Source: Thiomicrorhabdus sp. Milos-T2
Lineage (GTDB): Bacteria > Pseudomonadota > Gammaproteobacteria > Thiomicrospirales > Thiomicrospiraceae
DNA length: 64,000 nt
Reading direction: 5' to 3'
Assembly: GCF_000702325.1 (NCBI RefSeq)
Contig: NZ_KL370891.1
Span: forward strand, 1,817,306 to 1,881,305
The notes beneath the pieces were generated by a model. It made no database searches, was not told where the DNA came from, and worked only from the letters and a program-made list of their open reading frames with translations. Made by a program: the position numbers and the translations under genes. This document shows, piece after piece, positions 25,721 through 39,735 of the stretch. The stretch's first letter is position 1; every line of letters begins with the position of its first letter.

Positions 25721-27445
25721 TTAAAGTTTATCAGTTTTGAGAAAACGACTTACCGATTGTAAATCACCGTTGTCTATATCTGGATTTTTTACAATAATAG
25801 GCCTTATAAAGATAACTAATTCACTTTTCTTAGTTGAGTCATCTCTAGCTGAAAATAAATCTCCAAAAACAGGTACATCACTTACCCAAGGTAATCCGGT
25901 TCTGCTATTTGAATTATTATCTTCTATCAAACCACCTATTATTGCAGTTTGTCTATCTCTTAATTTAAGCACAGAAGACATCTCTTTCTCTTGTATGACA
26001 GGGATTTTACTTGATATCCTATCCCCATTATTATCAACTAGAGAAGGGTTTGGATCTTCTTTATAGTCAATAACCCTTGATATTGTAGGTCGTACATTTA
26101 GAGTTACCCCCCCATTTTCACTAACGAAAGGCGTTACACTCATCGTGAAACCTACTGGAACTGTATTAACCTCCGTTTCATATGTTGACGTTCCTTGTGT
26201 AGTAGACGTTCCTAATGTAGTTGTAACATCAACAGTGAAATAGACTAAATTCTCTACGACCTTAAGCAATGCTGTCTGATTATTAATCGCCATAATTTTG
26301 GGGCTAGAAAGAACTTTCGTGTCACCAAACTGCTTAAGTAACTTAAGGTTTGCAAGGATATTCCAATCACCATTTATTACACCTCCAGCTGCACCAGTAT
26401 TATCTAATGTTGCAACAGAAAAGCCATCTGTAGGACCTGAAAAAGGAGAGCTTATACTAAGTCCTCCGTCGGAACCAAATGCCCTATTTCCAAAAAAAGA
26501 CCAATTTATCCCCGCTTGATAATTGTCATTAAGTACAACCTCTACAACGGTAGCCTCTATTAGTACCTGTCTTTCAGCTCTTGAAGTCACTTGTTCAATA
26601 TACTTTTTAATTGCCTTATGTTTTTTGGATGTTGTATAAACCGATATCAAACCAGCTTCTGGATTGATTACCGTATTCTGTGAAAGGCTTGATAAAGCTG
26701 GCGAGGGTTTTGATTGCTTTTGTTGCCCAGCTGAAGCAACTGGCATAACGATACGATTCGCATTAGGATCCAATTGCGCTAGTAGTTGAATATTTTTTTC
26801 TAACTTTTCCCAGAAGTTATGATCAGACTCTACAGATACCTTAGTTGAACTTGCTGGAGTCCCGCCTGAAGATGTTCCTCCGGCCCCTGAAGAGACGTTC
26901 ATTTTCATGTCTATGGTATCTTTAGATTTTTTTACAATATTCACATAGTCAATTTTGTAATTTTTCCATTCTGGAAAATCTGGTTTAATCACTAAGGTAG
27001 TTTTATTAACTGAAAAATTAAAGCCAACTTGCTCAGAAATACGCTCTAAAATTGAATTTAATGGCTGGTTTATTGCATTAATTGTCACATTACCTGCTAT
27101 GCCCGAATACAGATCGATTTCCTTACCTGCATCTTTAGCTAGTTTAAATAACAGTTCATTAACGGGTACGTTAACAGCAGATATAGAATAAACATCATTT
27201 TTTTTCATGCCACGAAGAGGCGGTAACTTGGGAACTTGGGAACTGACAATACCTGGAATATCTGAACTATTATTAACAACATCTTTTATTTTAGTTTTTG
27301 CCGTAATATGTCCAGAAGGTTTAAATTCAGCTGAGACTGGTGGAGCAGGTAAATCTCTTTTAACTGCGGAATCCTGACATCCTGAAATAAAGACAAAACT
27401 AAACACCATAAGTGTAGATGAGATTAAATTAATGTGTTTATTCAT
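25721..27445 (-). CDS. mshL: MSHA-type secretin MshL
   Basis: 574 residues from the ATG at 27445 (580 if started at 27463). That start gives a lipoprotein signal with lipobox FISGC, followed by an STN/secretin-N region (ELLFKLAKDAGKEIDLYSGI and onward), a Ser/Gly/Thr linker, and the C-terminal secretin domain (KVLSSPKIMAINNQTALLKV, TAIIGGLIEDN, GLPWVSDVPVFGDLF). It forms the outer-membrane pore for the pilus. It overlaps the 3' end of mshM by a few bases. Confidence 0.9.
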   Translation of the reverse strand: MNKHINLISSTLMVFSFVFISGCQDSAVKRDLPAPPVSAEFKPSGHITAKTKIKDVVNNSSDIPGIVSSQVPKLPPLRGMKKNDVYSISAVNVPVNELLFKLAKDAGKEIDLYSGIAGNVTINAINQPLNSILERISEQVGFNFSVNKTTLVIKPDFPEWKNYKIDYVNIVKKSKDTIDMKMNVSSGAGGTSSGGTPASSTKVSVESDHNFWEKLEKNIQLLAQLDPNANRIVMPVASAGQQKQSKPSPALSSLSQNTVINPEAGLISVYTTSKKHKAIKKYIEQVTSRAERQVLIEATVVEVVLNDNYQAGINWSFFGNRAFGSDGGLSISSPFSGPTDGFSVATLDNTGAAGGVINGDWNILANLKLLKQFGDTKVLSSPKIMAINNQTALLKVVENLVYFTVDVTTTLGTSTTQGTSTYETEVNTVPVGFTMSVTPFVSENGGVTLNVRPTISRVIDYKEDPNPSLVDNNGDRISSKIPVIQEKEMSSVLKLRDRQTAIIGGLIEDNNSNSRTGLPWVSDVPVFGDLFSARDDSTKKSELVIFIRPIIVKNPDIDNGDLQSVSRFLKTDKL

Positions 27446-29027
27446 TGATAATTCCAATTTCATTTAATTTTTTATCAGTATAACGCAATTTTTGAGCCAA
27501 TTGTCTAACTGTCACAATATAAGGGCTTGCAGATTTTACCTTGGAAGGTAATTTTTCAATAACTTCACTAAGTTCTGAAAAACTATCCGAGGATTTATAA
27601 AAGACCTTAAGTCTAAAGTTTTTTAAGTTGTCATTATAGTCCACTAAAACATGAACTAAAGGTAACAATTTATACTGCTCATAAAACATAACTGTCGAAT
27701 CTATACTACGTATGTGTCTAGTTGACAGCTGAATCACATACCTATCATCTAGACTACTCAACCAGTCATTACCTTTTGAATGATACCTTAAGATCTTTTC
27801 TAATTGTTCCTGATTACCAACAATAGCACTAGTATTTTTAATTTGGTAATTATTTTTTTTTGCTAAAGCCCCTAAATTTATGTCTTCAGTTGTAAGACTC
27901 TGAGATTTTATTTGCCGTGAAATTATTTTATTTTCGTGAGTTTCAGATAATGATTGTAGTTTGTTATCGTCAATATTTTGACCGTCATGGGATATGGGAC
28001 CTTGTTCATCTTGTTTGGGTGAAGTAGATAAATTTTGTTTTGATTGATTAATTGACTGGGAAGAATTTTCCAAACTAGACGAACTAGAGACAACATTTCC
28101 TAATTGGTTATTAACAATACTTTCCTTAAAGAAATATATATAAATTAAAATGACTACGAGTCCCATCACCAACCCGAAAAGTGATGCTTTAATCAATAAT
28201 AAATTCCGCGACATAGAATAATTAGGAACTTCAATTTCAGGTAATGTTTTAAGGTGACTAAGTTTAGCGACTTTATCACCAGAGCCATACATCGACATTA
28301 AAATTTTATCGGCAATTACATTAATATTACGTGGTAAACCGCCTGTTATTTTTTGAATTCTTTTTGCAACCTTTAGATTAAAAACATCTAAACCCGCATA
28401 GCCTGCGCAACGCATTCTATAATTTAAATAAGATTGAACATCAGAAGACTCTAAGGGAGGAACATACATGCTATATGAAATTCGACTTTTTAATTGTCTA
28501 ATTTTGGTATTGTCTAAAGCCTGGTCTAATTCTGGCTGTCCAAACAACACTATTTGAAGTAGCTTATCCTGTCCTGTTTCAATATTACTTAATAGCCTCA
28601 TTTCTTCAAGAGCATCAAATGTCATAGATTGTGCTTCATCTATCAACATGACAACTTTGCGCCCAGAAGAATGCAACTCTACCAATTTTTGTTTCAATTC
28701 ATTGGTTAAAGTAAATTTCTGACTATTTGGATCGACCTCAAGACGCAATTCAGAGCAGATATAAAGAACAATATCTTTAGCTGACAAGTTCGGAGAATTG
28801 ATATAAATAATATCAAAATCATTTGTTAGGTTACTAGCAAGCAGTCTAAGAAGCATGGTTTTACCACTTCCTACTTCTCCAGTCACCTTGATAATGCCAT
28901 CTCCTCGTCCAATCGTATATAAAAGCGCTTCATAGATTTCCTGTCTAGAGCCATGCTTATAAAACATATCCAAATCTGGTGTTGTTTTAAAAGGAAGCGA
29001 ATTTAAACCAAAATACTTACGATACAT
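27438..29027 (-). CDS. mshM: MshM/ExeA-like AAA ATPase
   Basis: 529 residues from the ATG at 29027 (MYRKYFGLNSLPFKTTPD, the usual family start); a non-ATG start at 29042 is less likely. Walker A is GEVGSGKT, Walker B VVMLIDEAQSM, and sensor-type GQPELDQAL follows. A membrane helix (LFGLVMGLVVILIYIYFF) is near residue 280 and a periplasmic C-terminal domain follows. ExeA-type ATPases help secretin assembly through peptidoglycan. It is the first gene of the msh cluster and lies just beyond the terminator of the rRNA operon. Confidence 0.88.
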   Translation of the reverse strand: MYRKYFGLNSLPFKTTPDLDMFYKHGSRQEIYEALLYTIGRGDGIIKVTGEVGSGKTMLLRLLASNLTNDFDIIYINSPNLSAKDIVLYICSELRLEVDPNSQKFTLTNELKQKLVELHSSGRKVVMLIDEAQSMTFDALEEMRLLSNIETGQDKLLQIVLFGQPELDQALDNTKIRQLKSRISYSMYVPPLESSDVQSYLNYRMRCAGYAGLDVFNLKVAKRIQKITGGLPRNINVIADKILMSMYGSGDKVAKLSHLKTLPEIEVPNYSMSRNLLLIKASLFGLVMGLVVILIYIYFFKESIVNNQLGNVVSSSSSLENSSQSINQSKQNLSTSPKQDEQGPISHDGQNIDDNKLQSLSETHENKIISRQIKSQSLTTEDINLGALAKKNNYQIKNTSAIVGNQEQLEKILRYHSKGNDWLSSLDDRYVIQLSTRHIRSIDSTVMFYEQYKLLPLVHVLVDYNDNLKNFRLKVFYKSSDSFSELSEVIEKLPSKVKSASPYIVTVRQLAQKLRYTDKKLNEIGIINE

Positions 29028-29110
29028 AGCAGAGCTCAACAATAAAAACTTAATTGTACAAAATATTTAAGTATATATTACGTGTTTATAGCAATAACAC
29101 ATAAAAAAAG

Positions 29111-29150
29111 CAAAAAAAAACCCGCTATATCAGAGATATAACGGGTTTTT
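29111..29150 (-). terminator. rRNA operon terminator
   Basis: On the minus strand the stem CCCG-TTATATC / GATATA-CGGG (29145-29121) with a 3-nt loop is followed by nine T (29120-29112). It lies just downstream of 5S and before mshM. Confidence 0.85.
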
Positions 29151-29161
29151 AGAATATAAGC

Positions 29162-29275
29162 TTGGCAATGACCTACTCTCACATGGGACCTCCCACACTA
29201 CCATCGGCGCTAAGACGTTTCACTTCTGAGTTCGGAATGGGATCAGGTGGTTCCATCTTGCTATTGTCACCAAGC
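29162..29275 (-). rRNA. rrf: 5S ribosomal RNA
   Basis: The minus strand contains the conserved 5S core (CCGAACTCAGAAGTGAAACG, then AGCGCCGATGGTAGTGTGGG), with complementary ends GCTTGG and CCAAG. Last gene of the rRNA operon. Ends are estimated to within a few bases. Confidence 0.92.
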
Positions 29276-29498
29276 AATTTGGTGTTACGGGCTGAGATTA
29301 GTCAACCACGTAAAATTCTTTGGAATAGATCGTCTATTCATCACACTGATCACTCAATGCAACATTAATTAGGTTTTTATGTCATATATAATCGATAATA
29401 GTCAAGGTATATCACAACATCGCTTGGCATTGATGTCTTATCATTTGATAATGTCAATTTGATAATGTCTCATCATCACAAGTCACTTTTGAGTTGTA

Positions 29499-32530
<3,032 letters not shown>

Positions 32531-33115
32531 TACAACTCAAAAATAACCTTATGCCTTTTGTTAACTCCACTTAATTTGGTAGCTATACCATTTAATCATT
32601 AAGCTTCTGTTTATAAGGTCTGATGAGAGTATGCAACTAAAAGTTTTAAAACAAACAACATGAATTGTCTGTTTTCGCTGTCATGATATACGCTTGAGTA
32701 TTCTCAATTATATATTTTACCTATACTTGATAATTTCTAAGCAATGCTTAAAAACTATCCAGTTTTGCGTGGTAAGCCCCTGGAAGGGAGACTTACCACA
32801 CCCAACGCTCAAATGTCGGCTGAGCGTTGGGCTTCTCATTGATTGAGTCTTAAACCAACTACAGTGCCTATTGATAAATCAATAAGTAAAGTTTGCATTT
32901 AAAACCTCAATCGAGAGATCTATTCCAAATTTTTAAAGAACTTTCAGTGTTTTCCACTGTAAATAAATTCTAAAGCTTTTTTACTTTAAAACGTATTGAT
33001 AGTGAAATGCATCTTTGTTAAAACGTACCATTTTTGCTTGAGGTTGGATATTTTTATTTGCGAAGTTTGCGATAAGCAAATGAGCAAGTAAAAAGATTCA
33101 AGATCAACTAAAAAT
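32531..33115 (-). other. 16S-23S internal transcribed spacer, tRNA-Ile to 23S part
   Basis: About 585 bp. It holds the 5' arm of the 23S processing stem (32523-32538), two adjacent hairpins (GTGGTAAG/CTTACCAC at 32769-32799; CCCAACGCTCA/TGAGCGTTGGG at 32801-32831), and a boxA-like site at 32930-32941. No gene is visible. Confidence 0.7.
32930..32941 (-). promoter_or_regulatory. boxA-like antitermination site in the spacer
   Basis: The minus strand reads GTTCTTTAAAAA, close to the rrn boxA consensus (TGCTCTTTAACA) and identical over 12 nt to the leader copy at 35101-35112. Confidence 0.6.
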
Positions 33116-33192
<77 letters not shown>

Positions 33193-33230
33193 AAATATTT
33201 ATTTGGGGAGCAGGCTCCCCAAATTGAATT

Positions 33231-33306
33231 TGGTGGAGCTATGCGGGATCGAACCGCAGACCTCCTGCGTGCAAGGCAGGCGCTCTCCCAGCTGAGCTAT
33301 AGCCCC
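33231..33306 (-). tRNA. alaT: tRNA-Ala (TGC)
   Basis: 76 nt with encoded CCA. The acceptor arm GGGGCTA pairs with TAGCTCC (one G-T pair); the anticodon loop CTTGCAA carries TGC, and the T-arm is GGTTCGATCC. It is first in the spacer, nearest 16S, which is the reverse of the common Ile-Ala order. Confidence 0.96.
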
Positions 33307-33321
33307 AGTTTGTACTTTCAT

Positions 33322-33344
33322 GTAATTCAGAGACAATTTATGTG
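33322..33344 (-). other. 16S processing stem, 3' arm
   Basis: This 23-nt segment is complementary to 35074-35096 upstream of 16S, with one G-U pair, forming the usual RNase III stem around 16S. Confidence 0.7.
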
Positions 33345-33377
33345 AAAACTCACTTAAGCTCGCAACCATTTTTATCT

Positions 33378-34922
<1,545 letters not shown>

Positions 34923-35073
34923 AATCTTGCTGATATATTTCAATTCCTTCTCAGGAAATAAACACTCGGAATTGACAAAGTGAAACATGATAAAAATAAT
35001 AAATTATTTATTACCAAATACATTTTTGTCAAAAATCGAGATTTTTTATTTGGTTACTCACTTAAGGAGTTTC

Positions 35074-35096
35074 CACATAAATTATCTCTGAATTAC
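35074..35096 (-). other. 16S processing stem, 5' arm
   Basis: Complement of 33322-33344 with one G-U pair. Confidence 0.7.
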
Positions 35097-35100
35097 CTGA

Positions 35101-35112
35101 TTTTTAAAGAAC
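35101..35112 (-). promoter_or_regulatory. boxA-like antitermination site in the rrn leader
   Basis: The minus strand reads GTTCTTTAAAAA just upstream of the 16S processing stem. The same 12-mer occurs in the 16S-23S spacer. Confidence 0.6.
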
Positions 35113-35180
35113 TTAGGTCTCTTCGAGAAGATGAAGAGTCGAATTAAATTCGATTGCTTTTCCTTCTCGGTAAGCCGCTT

Positions 35181-35210
35181 ATTGTAAGCTGATTTAGAAT
35201 TCGTTGTCAA
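35181..35210 (-). promoter_or_regulatory. rRNA operon promoter
   Basis: On the minus strand, TTGACA (35210-35205) and TACAAT (35186-35181) are 18 bp apart. A strongly AT-rich tract resembling an UP element lies upstream (35211-35255). This is the only strong sigma-70 type match in the leader region. Confidence 0.75.
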
Positions 35211-35377
35211 CAATTTATTTTAAATTATTTTTAACTGATTTTTTAATCAACCTTTAAAACCCGTAGGCTTTAAGCGGTGTTCTCAACCACGCTTACTCGC
35301 AACTAAGTTGCTTGTTTTGGGTGTCTGCGTTGGAACAGGTGCGTATTCTAGTCATTTCCGCCAACAACGCAACCCCT

Positions 35378-35468
35378 TTATTCACCTTTTTTTATCTTTT
35401 TTACGCTTTTATGACATTTTAATCGTTAACCCCACTTTATTCACTAGTTATCCACAGGGTTATTCACA
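35378..35468 (+). promoter_or_regulatory. cluster of four DnaA-box-like 9-mers
   Basis: TTATTCACC (35378), TTATTCACT (35437), TTATCCACA (35448, the exact strong box) and TTATTCACA (35460) lie in the same orientation within 91 bp. The match to TTATNCACA is seen. Binding and role are inferred; no replication genes lie nearby. Confidence 0.45.
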
Positions 35469-35602
35469 TTTTGAGGAATACTAGGTTATTTTATTAGTGT
35501 TTTAAAACAGGAATGTTTATCTAAATAACCATGCCTTTATACCCCCTTGCGGGGTGTGGTTGCTTTTAAAGGGTCTGATTTTATTTAGTGCTTGGCTTAA
35601 AT

Positions 35603-35633
35603 GAAAAAAGCGCCGTCTTTCGATGGCGCTTTG
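35603..35633 (-). terminator. yhdP terminator
   Basis: AAAGCGCC and GGCGCTTT arms around a short loop, with T6 on the minus strand (complement of 35604-35609). It lies 84 bp beyond the yhdP stop. Confidence 0.8.
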
Positions 35634-35716
35634 TTGGTAATCTTTATTTACTCTATATATTTTTTATTTAATAATCAAAGTCACGCTTTAATTAAATACA
35701 CTTTATTTAAATACGC

Positions 35717-38700
35717 TTAATTAATATCCAAAACTGAATCACTTCCCACCTTAGTCTCTGTCTTTTTATTTTTAACATTATCTTCGCCATCTATTAATGG
35801 CTTAGACCATGGTCCCGTAATCTTATACTTATAGGTAATCAAATTTTCATTCACGCCTGGTATAACTTTCATTAAGGTATATACGGCCAATGCTGTTAAT
35901 GGATTAGCCGCGCCTGCAAGAGCGGCAATAGTCGGAATCGTTGCTCCAACCTTTGGCGTAATATTCGCATTGAGATCAAAGGTTTGATTTTCAATATTGA
36001 CATTACCTTTAATCTGACCATTTGCTGATGGTGCTTTGATTGTTAATTTATTTAAATCAAGCATGCCAGATTTTAATTTTGCATTACCTTTAATTTGGTC
36101 GTAAATCATGCCTTTATTGGTAACATCTTTTAAATCTAGTTTAAGCCTTCTAACTAAAGAATCTACACTTAACAATCCAATTAGACGAGCAAATCCAGGT
36201 TCTATATCTTCTACAGAGCCATCTTTTATATTAAAAACAATCCCCCCATCCACTGTCGTTGTAGAGAAACAATTTAAACTACCCTTCCAATTTAGCTTTA
36301 GATTCACTTCTGCAGACTTGCCGCTAAACCCTTCATTTAAATCTAAAAACTTTGTAACGGCAGATACATCATTGGAATTTAGTTTGGCATTAAATTGACT
36401 TTGTTGACTTTGTTTTTCATATTGATAATTAGCCGCTAATGTGCCAGCACCACTACCAAAACTTCCTTTTACATCATTTATATTTAAGGATTCCGGACTA
36501 TCTTCTAACGTTAGAGAAATTGAATCTACTTTTCTATTTTCAATTATTATGTTTTTTCCCTTTAAAACAACTTTAGGAAATTGTACTGAATCTTCAGAAT
36601 TTAACTTGCACTCTGATAACTTTGACTTATTTTGCTTACGACTTTCTTCTTTAGAACTTTTTTCTTTAGCTTTTATCTCTTCATTATAAAAATGAAAGTG
36701 TTTTAAATTGACGTTAATAAGGTCATCCTTTACAAAAACAATCTGACCATCAACATCTTTACTTTTAATATCGAGTGAAACAGGGTTCTCACCTGAAGCA
36801 TTCAATTTAATTACCACCCCTTTATAAGGATGAGATAAAAAATGTGTGTTACCAATATTGAAATAAACATTTTCTAAATGAAGTTTTTGCTGACTCTCTT
36901 TTTTACTGTTAAAGAATTTGAGATTTTTTAATACAGGAATCCAACTATCGACATCAAGGTTTTCAAAATTGCCTCTAATAAAAGAAGATTCTTTTAAATA
37001 GGATTTAAACAGAGGAGCCGCTCGCCCAAGTGCAATTTGGTTACTCTCTAATTGATATTGATTACCAACTTCTTTCCAATGTAATTTAGAAGCTACCAGG
37101 CCTGGTAACTTTATCGATGAATGGATATTGCCTTTGCTAATTTGAGTTTTCACTTCAAGCTTTTTACCTGATAGCGCTTTTGTATTTAAAGGTAAAGGTA
37201 ATAAACTCTCAGCTTTTGAAAGATTCGCCAGCACATCAACTTTTAACTCTTTGGCTTTTGCTGATTTAAATGGAATCGTTACGGTTGAATTCCACGGGAT
37301 AGCCTTTTTAAACCATTCATGCCCATTATCTAAAGCCTTACCATTAGCCTTTATTTTGACTTGCTTGTTCTTCGAGTCGGTAACAATTTGCGCATTTCCT
37401 TTTCCTTCTAAAATCTCAAACTGTAATTTTTTAGATGTCACACCCGATTCTGTAAATTTCAACTCTCCATTTATATGTTTAAAATTTAACTTTTCATGCA
37501 GTTTTAAATTTGCATTATCAAAAATAACACGGCCATCTACCTCGGGCTCTCTATCTTTAAATCCTGAAATCGGAACCCATATTTTATTTACAACTACTTT
37601 AGATAAGCCTGAAAATTTAGAGTTATCTTTAAAAAACTCTTCCACACCCAATCGGCTGGCAATAGGAGATAGACTTAAATAATTAACCGATTTGTTAAGA
37701 GTCGTTTTAACTTGACCTTTTACTGACAAACCAATATCAAATTTATCTAAGTCGGGAATATTTACATGTACATCTGTCGCATTGATATCGGTACCCAGAT
37801 TTATTTTGTCTACTAAAATATTTAATTTATAAGGTTCAAACTCTAAATCCGCATTAAATTCCTTGAGCATTGGCCATTTTGGATTAAATTTAAGCTGCGC
37901 ATTTTCTACTCGTCCATTTACCTTAAACTCCCCATTGCCTTTATCAAAAGGAAAATCTGTAAAAGCACCTTTTAAGACCCCGTTCAAAACGATATTTTCA
38001 CCCCCTTTAAGACTGTTTGCCAACCAAGACTTTAACTCTTCAGTCATTAATTTATAAGGCAAATATGTCTTAAGGTCTTGGATTGAGTTTACCTTGAGTT
38101 CAAATTGACTATTGATTGAACTTGCGGTTAACGCTTTTAAAGCCACCTTTAAAGAAAGATCATCAAGTTTTAAATTGGTTTTAGCAAGCTGCCAGGCCTG
38201 GTTACTTTCATTTCTTTTAAACTCTAGTAGCTTTGGAATAACCAATTTCATAGGCTTACTATGAATGGTAGCTTCCATAATCCAGATTGGTTTTTTAGTA
38301 GAAATCACCAAGCTTTTTGGTGTTTTTACAACTTGAAGTCCTTGTAGGCTTAAACCGGGATAATCGGTTACGGGAACGTCAAGCTTATCAAAGTTAATGG
38401 CTAATTCAGGCACATCTAAACTTTGCCAATCTAACTTACCATTCAATTTAGAAATACTGAGAAAAGCCGTTCTATCAAATAGTGATGCAACATGAGGTGT
38501 TGCAATTAACGACTTAACCAAAACTTTAAAAGGTTCAATATCAAAATATTCCGCATTAAAATTTAAATATTGACCTTTTTCAAAATAAAGCTCTATTGGT
38601 GACACGGTATTTATAAATTTGTTATCAATTTCAATTTTGGCAAGCGTAAAACGCCAATCTTTAAAGTGTTTTTGGATATTTTGCTGTTCGGCATTCCAAA

Positions 38701-39559
38701 CTAATTGCATGCCTAAACTTGTAGGTAATCCAGCTTGCTTCTGAGTCCAATGTAGTGCCTGGGAATGCAAATTAACTTCAAGGTCTGCTATCTCTGAATG
38801 AGTTATTTTGCCTTTTAAATCTAAAATCAATTCACCTTGGGGTAAAACTGCTTGCCAATTTTTTGAAAGCAACTGACTTAATCGTTGTATTTGTAAAGGC
38901 TTAAATGAGGATAATGAAAACTGACCTGAACCTAGCCTTCCCCAAACATCTGGCGTAAAAGAAGATTTAAGATGAAAACGCTCATAATTTAAAGCGTCTT
39001 TATAACTAAGACTAAATTCACTAACAATCGTTAAGCGGGAAGCATTAAGCGATTGAAAATCATGAAACTGAATGGATAAACCTGGCTTTCCAACTTCACT
39101 TAAAACTAAATTTTTTAAACTGACTCTTTTCCACAATTTTCCAATATTTAGATTTACCTTTACCAGCTCATCAGGGTTCAACTGTATGTTAGCTTCGGAT
39201 GCCTTTGGTTTAACTTTATTCTGAAAAGAGCCTTGCGAGATTTCAAGAGCATCGCCGTAGCTTAATTTAGGGATAAATAGTGCCAGAAGATTAATATCAA
39301 AATGAAACTTATCTGCTTGAAATTGAAAGTCTTTAGCATCAACCGATAGATGATCAAAATTTGCGCTAAATCCTAACCAACCCTGATCAATCTCAACCTT
39401 TTTCAAGGTAACTTTAGCTTCAGTAGCCGATTGAACAGCACCAATAAACTGCTCAGGAAAGAACTGTACCCAAGAGATAAATAAACGGGTAATCAGAAGA
39501 TAGGCCACAAACAGCCAAAAGGCCCACTGTAAAAAGTGGTGTGTTCTTTTAATTAACAT
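35717..39559 (-). CDS. yhdP: YhdP/AsmA-like envelope phospholipid-transport protein
   Basis: 1280 residues from the ATG at 39559; a TTG at 39562 is also in frame. An N-terminal membrane helix (about residues 9-31) is followed by a very long periplasmic beta-rich region and the AsmA-type C-terminus (SVEDIEPGFARLIGLLSVDS, later TIPTIAALAGAANPLTALAV). YhdP is one of the bridge-like proteins moving phospholipid to the outer membrane. The maf-rng-yhdP order matches E. coli. A palindrome copy abuts the start and its AGG, 8 bases before the ATG, could serve as the Shine-Dalgarno site. Two more copies lie inside the gene (one with one mismatch). Confidence 0.9.
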   Translation of the reverse strand: MLIKRTHHFLQWAFWLFVAYLLITRLFISWVQFFPEQFIGAVQSATEAKVTLKKVEIDQGWLGFSANFDHLSVDAKDFQFQADKFHFDINLLALFIPKLSYGDALEISQGSFQNKVKPKASEANIQLNPDELVKVNLNIGKLWKRVSLKNLVLSEVGKPGLSIQFHDFQSLNASRLTIVSEFSLSYKDALNYERFHLKSSFTPDVWGRLGSGQFSLSSFKPLQIQRLSQLLSKNWQAVLPQGELILDLKGKITHSEIADLEVNLHSQALHWTQKQAGLPTSLGMQLVWNAEQQNIQKHFKDWRFTLAKIEIDNKFINTVSPIELYFEKGQYLNFNAEYFDIEPFKVLVKSLIATPHVASLFDRTAFLSISKLNGKLDWQSLDVPELAINFDKLDVPVTDYPGLSLQGLQVVKTPKSLVISTKKPIWIMEATIHSKPMKLVIPKLLEFKRNESNQAWQLAKTNLKLDDLSLKVALKALTASSINSQFELKVNSIQDLKTYLPYKLMTEELKSWLANSLKGGENIVLNGVLKGAFTDFPFDKGNGEFKVNGRVENAQLKFNPKWPMLKEFNADLEFEPYKLNILVDKINLGTDINATDVHVNIPDLDKFDIGLSVKGQVKTTLNKSVNYLSLSPIASRLGVEEFFKDNSKFSGLSKVVVNKIWVPISGFKDREPEVDGRVIFDNANLKLHEKLNFKHINGELKFTESGVTSKKLQFEILEGKGNAQIVTDSKNKQVKIKANGKALDNGHEWFKKAIPWNSTVTIPFKSAKAKELKVDVLANLSKAESLLPLPLNTKALSGKKLEVKTQISKGNIHSSIKLPGLVASKLHWKEVGNQYQLESNQIALGRAAPLFKSYLKESSFIRGNFENLDVDSWIPVLKNLKFFNSKKESQQKLHLENVYFNIGNTHFLSHPYKGVVIKLNASGENPVSLDIKSKDVDGQIVFVKDDLINVNLKHFHFYNEEIKAKEKSSKEESRKQNKSKLSECKLNSEDSVQFPKVVLKGKNIIIENRKVDSISLTLEDSPESLNINDVKGSFGSGAGTLAANYQYEKQSQQSQFNAKLNSNDVSAVTKFLDLNEGFSGKSAEVNLKLNWKGSLNCFSTTTVDGGIVFNIKDGSVEDIEPGFARLIGLLSVDSLVRRLKLDLKDVTNKGMIYDQIKGNAKLKSGMLDLNKLTIKAPSANGQIKGNVNIENQTFDLNANITPKVGATIPTIAALAGAANPLTALAVYTLMKVIPGVNENLITYKYKITGPWSKPLIDGEDNVKNKKTETKVGSDSVLDIN
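37095..37106. repeat. ACCAGGCCTGGT palindrome in yhdP
   Basis: Perfect copy, read in frame as Pro-Gly-Leu-Val. Confidence 0.95.
38191..38202. repeat. palindrome variant GCCAGGCCTGGT in yhdP
   Basis: One mismatch at the first base; read in frame as Gln-Ala-Trp. Confidence 0.8.
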
Positions 39560-39561
39560 CA

Positions 39562-39573
39562 ACCAGGCCTGGT
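39562..39573. repeat. ACCAGGCCTGGT palindrome at the yhdP start
   Basis: Perfect copy in the 5' untranslated region, ending 2 bases before the yhdP ATG; it may supply the ribosome-binding AGG. Confidence 0.95.
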
Positions 39574-39735
39574 AGATATATCGCGTGTAAACACGTACAT
39601 ATGGAATTTAATAGTTTCATATCATTTATTATGCATTGAAGTTAAGCCAACAATTTGAATAAATTGTGCAAAACATCAAATGGGGGTCTCAATCTCAACA
39701 TCGCTAAACCATCATAAACCATGGCTACATCATAG

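Larger units (their letters stand above)
35211..35716. other. intergenic region between the rrn promoter and yhdP
   Basis: About 500 bp without a gene. It holds the AT-rich UP-like tract, four DnaA-box-like 9-mers (35378-35468), a small hairpin around ACCCCCTTGCGGGGT near 35540-35556, and the yhdP terminator. Confidence 0.6.

Noticed and set aside
35378-35468. Chromosomal origin (oriC)
   Set aside because: Only DnaA-box-like words are seen; there are no adjacent replication genes and no clear unwinding element arrangement, so it is left as a box cluster.
37251-37682. 143-residue plus-strand frame inside yhdP
   Set aside because: Antisense to a conserved gene, no start signal or motifs.
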